Under the pieces are notes generated by a model. It was given only the letters and a program-made list of their open reading frames with translations. It did no database searches and was not told the DNA's origin. From Cyanobacteriota bacterium (lineage in GTDB: Bacteria > Cyanobacteriota > Cyanobacteriia > Leptolyngbyales > Leptolyngbyaceae), in the NCBI GenBank assembly GCA_027482985.1, contig JAIXVO010000713.1, positions 1 to 7,530 of the forward strand: a DNA stretch of 7,530 nt, read 5' to 3'. Numbering within the stretch: the first letter of the stretch is position 1; each line of letters begins with the position of its first letter. Positions 5,173 through 7,530 of the stretch are shown here, in pieces. A program made the translations under genes and the position numbers.

Positions 5173-5799
5173 GAAGATGCCGTCAAGTTATATCAGCGTC
5201 GAGAGGCACTGAGCCGGATTGATGGAGTCGTTGAGCCAGAAACAAAACGAACGATCGAGAATGACCTGAATGCGGTCCGCCCCATTGACGGTTTAGGGGT
5301 CTATTGCCGCTTAACCCGCGCCAATGCCGATGCCTATGAGGGATTAGAGCTATGCAAGCTCCAGTTTATTGCCCCCAATAAAGGTGTAGTTGAGGTTTTA
5401 GATGTCATTTCAGGTCTTGCCAGCGCACAGCGATTTTTACCCTGGCATCATGTTGACAGCGTTCCGGGGAATTTAGCTCCCATCCCGCAGGATCGTTATT
5501 ACATTGGTGATATTGACTGGGCGGGTGGCAAGGACAACTACAGTGTGTCTCACACGAATTCAGGCATTGGGCCAGTCTGGGTACCGATCATCAAACTTGA
5601 AAACCGTCCACGTCATTGGAGTCATCGGGGTTGTCGAGACGCTTTTGGGTTTCATGCCGACTGGAATTGGATTCAGAGCAAATCCAGCCCAGGTAGTGAA
5701 GGTTGTGTTTGCCCCACAACTGTTGATGATTTGAAGAAGTTAGTCAGTTTGCTAAGCCAATACGATCCACGTTGGCTCGTTGTAGATTGGGGCGTATAA
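5167..5799 (+). pseudogene. Peptidoglycan-binding / L,D-transpeptidase-like gene, 5'-truncated
   Basis: One frame stays open for 210 codons but has no ATG, GTG or TTG before a GTG at 5545, so the start is missing. Its beginning (AVKLYQRREALSRIDGVVE, then PETKRTI, about 5179-5253) resembles the second half of a PG_binding_1 repeat (AVKxFQxxxGLxxDGxxGPxT). The C-terminal half has YYIGDIDWAGG, then an FGFHADWN block with His at 5653 and SPGSEGCVC with Cys at 5704. This matches the His...Gly-Cys layout of L,D-transpeptidase-like (YkuD-type) enzymes that cross-link or trim peptidoglycan, though it is a divergent version. It ends ...DPRWLVVDWGV, which looks like a natural C-terminus. The first repeat half and any signal peptide are gone, and the frame abuts the IS630 fragment at about 5171. 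I infer a deletion fused the two. The domain assignment is moderate and the truncation is strong. Confidence 0.6.
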
Positions 5800-5810
5800 A
5801 GTCACGTTGC

Positions 5811-5887
5811 GTAGGTTGGTTTAGCACCAGCATAACCCAACAAGATTCTTACTGACGTTGAGTTTCACGATGTTCAAACCAACCTAC
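5811..5887. repeat. 77-bp inverted-repeat element (MITE-like)
   Basis: GTAGGTTGGTTT (5811-5822) and AAACCAACCTAC (5876-5887) are perfect 12-bp inverted termini of a 77-bp unit. Each half also folds imperfectly on itself: GTTGGTTTA with TAACCCAAC (5833-5841), and GTTGAGTTT near 5858 with AAACCAAC. The pattern GTAGGTTGGGTT...AACCCAACC is one I remember as a dispersed repeat in filamentous cyanobacteria. It lies 11 bases after the cell-wall gene's stop and may have inserted there. As RNA it could also act as a terminator, since A/T-rich sequence follows. Confidence 0.6.
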
Positions 5888-6523
5888 AAAAAAGATTTGT
5901 CAGTCAATTAGCCGATCATTTTTATTCAATCGTTCTCAAATCTCAAGCTTTAACTGATGTAATTCCTAAATCAAACACGCTGCCTCTGTTTTATGGTAGC
6001 TCGACCTATTTTGAGGCTGACGGCCTGTAAAGGGATTGGGCAATCCATTGGGGGTGCCAGTGATGATGTGGGGCGAGCAACGGCTAAAGCTAACAAGGTT
6101 CATTCCCCTGCTAAAGTTCCGCCCTTGAGCCATCAAACTCAACGACCATATCGAGTCGTAACTGTACGACGATCGGCGGATGAGTTGATTGCGTCTTTAG
6201 ATACGGCCAATGGGTTATATCTGATTTATGTCGATTGTCGATCAAGTGTGATCACCCAGGGGCAAGTTCCGGCCCCCGAAGCGGCCAATGTGATTCGCGA
6301 TGTGTGCAGTGCAACGGCAGGAACACCTGATGACCCGAACAATCCCCCGGTCACACCAAGTCTGCCACCGTCAGTTGATCCAGCGATCGCGGCGAAAGAA
6401 CAGGCATAGCAGGACTATTACCAGGGGTGTGAGGGTGATTATCAACAGTTTACCGTCACCTTCAAGGCAGTGTTTGAGCGATCGTGGCGCGAAACTGGCG
6501 CAAAACCTAACGGTTGCGGGTAA
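5888..6523 (+). pseudogene. Unrecognised gene broken by frameshift and amber codon
   Basis: Three pieces appear to be one decayed gene. Frame 1 is open from the repeat to TAA at 6028-6030 and reads RFVSQLADHFYSIVLKSQ, then LPLFYGSSTYFEADGL. Frame 2 carries on with GIGQSIGGASDDVGRATAKA, then YRVVTVRRSADELIASLD and GLYLIYVDCRSS. A Pro-rich stretch follows (DDPNNPPVTPSLPPSVDP) up to TAG at 6407-6409. Past that TAG the same frame still reads like protein (QDYYQGCEGDYQQF, then FKAVFERSWRETG) to TAA at 6521-6523, so the TAG looks like a nonsense mutation. The ATG at 5993 would give a 138-residue product, but it begins inside the frame-1 segment and is probably not a true start. I recognise no family. 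The 5' end is missing, perhaps cut by the 77-bp repeat. The gene ends 23 bases before the convergent channel gene. Confidence 0.5.
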
Positions 6524-6546
6524 GGCGATCGCCCCTTAGAACTCCG

Positions 6547-7530
6547 CTACAAACTGATCAGGAACCACACCCCGATCGCGAGGACAATTCCCTGCAAGGC
6601 CAGGAAGGGGCGATCGAGGCGGATGATGCGGGCGTAGTCGTCGGGGTTGCCCGTTTTGGCCCAGCCAGCGGTGGCGATCGCTTCCATGATGGCGGCAATT
6701 ACTAGCAAGTATGCCAGAGCATAGATCTTGTCGAGTAATACCAGATAGCCAACTTCTGGCAGGGCGTTAGAGTAAGACTGTTGCAGGAAAACGATCGTCA
6801 GCAGGGCCGTGACTGGAATCGCAATGCGCGATTCGACATAGCTAGGATGTAACAGCAACGCACTCCAACCTGACACCAGCACAATCACCAACGGCAATAA
6901 CAGCTTCCAAATAAAGTAACTTAGCGGACGGTTGATTAGAAGCTCGAAGCGCACAGTAGAATAGGGCGGGCGACCGGGTTCCAGCAAGCCGAAGTCGCTG
7001 GGGTAACTGCGTAGCAGGTTATGACCTTGCCAACCAACAATTTGCCATCCCTGAATCGACAGCGTATCGGCATAACCAGAATCCTGCTTGTCGGCGACGT
7101 ACACCAGATCTTGTGCAGTGTGGATCGAATTTTCTAGCACCATGCTGATGCGTTGCTGATCGAGCGGATAGCGCACCAGGTTGAACGGCTGCACAAATCG
7201 TCCTTCCACTCGCAAAATCTGGTAAAAGCTGCCATCTTTCTGGACTTGCGGCTTCTCATAGCCGGGTTTCCGCGTCATGCCCCAAACGTCAACTGCATTG
7301 GCAAATTCCAGATCGGCGATCGGGTCAATTTTGCCCCGCCAGCGAAACCAGACATAGGCATCCAGGTTATATGAGTTGCTGGCGATGTCGAGGTTGTAGA
7401 CGTTCAAGCCGTAAAATCCCACCTGCACCTGTTCAGCTTGAGGTGGGATAGTGTCTAGCGGTTTGAAGGAAGACATTTTTTCTGGCGGTGGTGGAATTAA
7501 TCCCGCCAGGAGGCGGAGCAAGATGACGAT
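6547..7530 (-). CDS. Bacterial pentameric ligand-gated ion channel, 5' end outside window
   Basis: A GLIC/ELIC-type channel, related to animal Cys-loop receptors, that should form a five-subunit pore in the plasma membrane with its ligand domain in the periplasm. Counting from the TTG at 7521, residues 24-195 form the beta-sandwich ligand domain with the diagnostic loop RYPLDQQ (117-123). As in other bacterial members the flanking cysteines are absent. Four membrane helices follow: M1 about 200-224 (YFIWKLLLPLVIVLV), M2 about 232-251 (SRIAIPVTALLTIVFL), M3 about 257-286 and M4 about 306-324, which ends the protein. Glu230 just before M2 sits where GLIC has the glutamate linked to cation selectivity. 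The frame stays open to the window edge (IVILLRLLAGLIPPPP), which is a signal-peptide core, so the true start lies beyond 7530 and the TTG is not it. The gating ligand cannot be read from sequence; protons are one possibility. Confidence 0.9.
   Translation of the reverse strand: MVILLRLLAGLIPPPPEKMSSFKPLDTIPPQAEQVQVGFYGLNVYNLDIASNSYNLDAYVWFRWRGKIDPIADLEFANAVDVWGMTRKPGYEKPQVQKDGSFYQILRVEGRFVQPFNLVRYPLDQQRISMVLENSIHTAQDLVYVADKQDSGYADTLSIQGWQIVGWQGHNLLRSYPSDFGLLEPGRPPYSTVRFELLINRPLSYFIWKLLLPLVIVLVSGWSALLLHPSYVESRIAIPVTALLTIVFLQQSYSNALPEVGYLVLLDKIYALAYLLVIAAIMEAIATAGWAKTGNPDDYARIIRLDRPFLALQGIVLAIGVWFLISL

Larger units (their letters stand above)
109..6681. repeat. HIP1 octamers, 12 copies
   Basis: Exact GCGATCGC occurs at 109-116, 937-944, 2057-2064, 2372-2379, 2392-2399, 3363-3370, 3593-3600, 3981-3988, 4430-4437, 6383-6390, 6525-6532 and 6674-6681. 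That is far more than chance for an 8-mer in 7.5 kb and is the known HIP1 signature of many cyanobacteria. Copies lie both inside and between genes. The longest gap is 4438-6382, which coincides with the decayed insertion-sequence region. Confidence 0.95.

Noticed and set aside
5000..5212. 70-codon frame as an independent gene
   Set aside because: Its start is a TTG inside the transposase, created by the frameshift near 5010-5020, and its end runs into the wrong frame of the next gene.
5504..5734. 76-codon frame overlapping the cell-wall gene
   Set aside because: It is an out-of-phase shadow. The phase-1 frame carries the His and Gly-Cys motifs and is open for 210 codons.
1..7530. CRISPR array, rRNA or tRNA genes
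   Set aside because: I found no regularly spaced direct repeats of suitable length and no conserved rRNA or complete tRNA features on either strand.

Overview
The window looks like chromosomal DNA of a cyanobacterium, probably a filamentous or other HIP1-rich lineage. It carries 12 exact copies of the HIP1 octamer GCGATCGC, a gene family that I know only from cyanobacteria (271-1065), an Rcp1-like response regulator, and dispersed palindromes of types common in cyanobacterial genomes. The assignment rests on these signs alone; no rRNA or other marker gene is present.

Left part (1-3904), intact genes. After a repeat-rich, pyrimidine-rich non-coding stretch comes a conserved protein of unknown function (271-1065, +). 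An AT-rich gap of about 440 bases follows, then a soluble GAF histidine kinase (1504-2757, +). Two minus-strand genes face the kinase: a Rcp1/CheY-like single-domain response regulator (3904-3452) and, 52 bases downstream of it, a protein with a methionine/proline-rich linker and a C-terminal zinc ribbon (3399-2806). The last two could be one operon. The kinase and regulator are plausible two-component partners by proximity, although they are convergent.

Middle part (3905-4395), no large gene but not empty. It holds a very strong Shine-Dalgarno sequence in front of a 23-codon reading frame (4150-4221). An upstream stretch can pair with that Shine-Dalgarno, and this pairing competes with a second hairpin. 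A long imperfect hairpin lies at 4320-4370. This is the best candidate in the window for something undescribed: a structured, possibly switchable leader or dual-function small RNA with its own peptide.

Right part (4396-6523), a graveyard. A TfoX-domain gene has lost its 5' end next to an IS630-type transposase fragment. The transposase carries two nonsense codons and a frameshift and is cut off after its DNA-binding region. It runs directly into a 5'-truncated cell-wall gene (end of a peptidoglycan-binding repeat plus an L,D-transpeptidase-like catalytic region). A 77-bp inverted-repeat element then separates this from an unrecognised gene broken by a frameshift and an amber codon. No HIP1 site occurs between 4438 and 6382. 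This fits an insertion followed by deletion and decay, possibly in acquired DNA.

Right edge (6547-7530, minus): the 3' part of a pentameric ligand-gated ion channel of the bacterial GLIC/ELIC type. The window ends inside its signal peptide.
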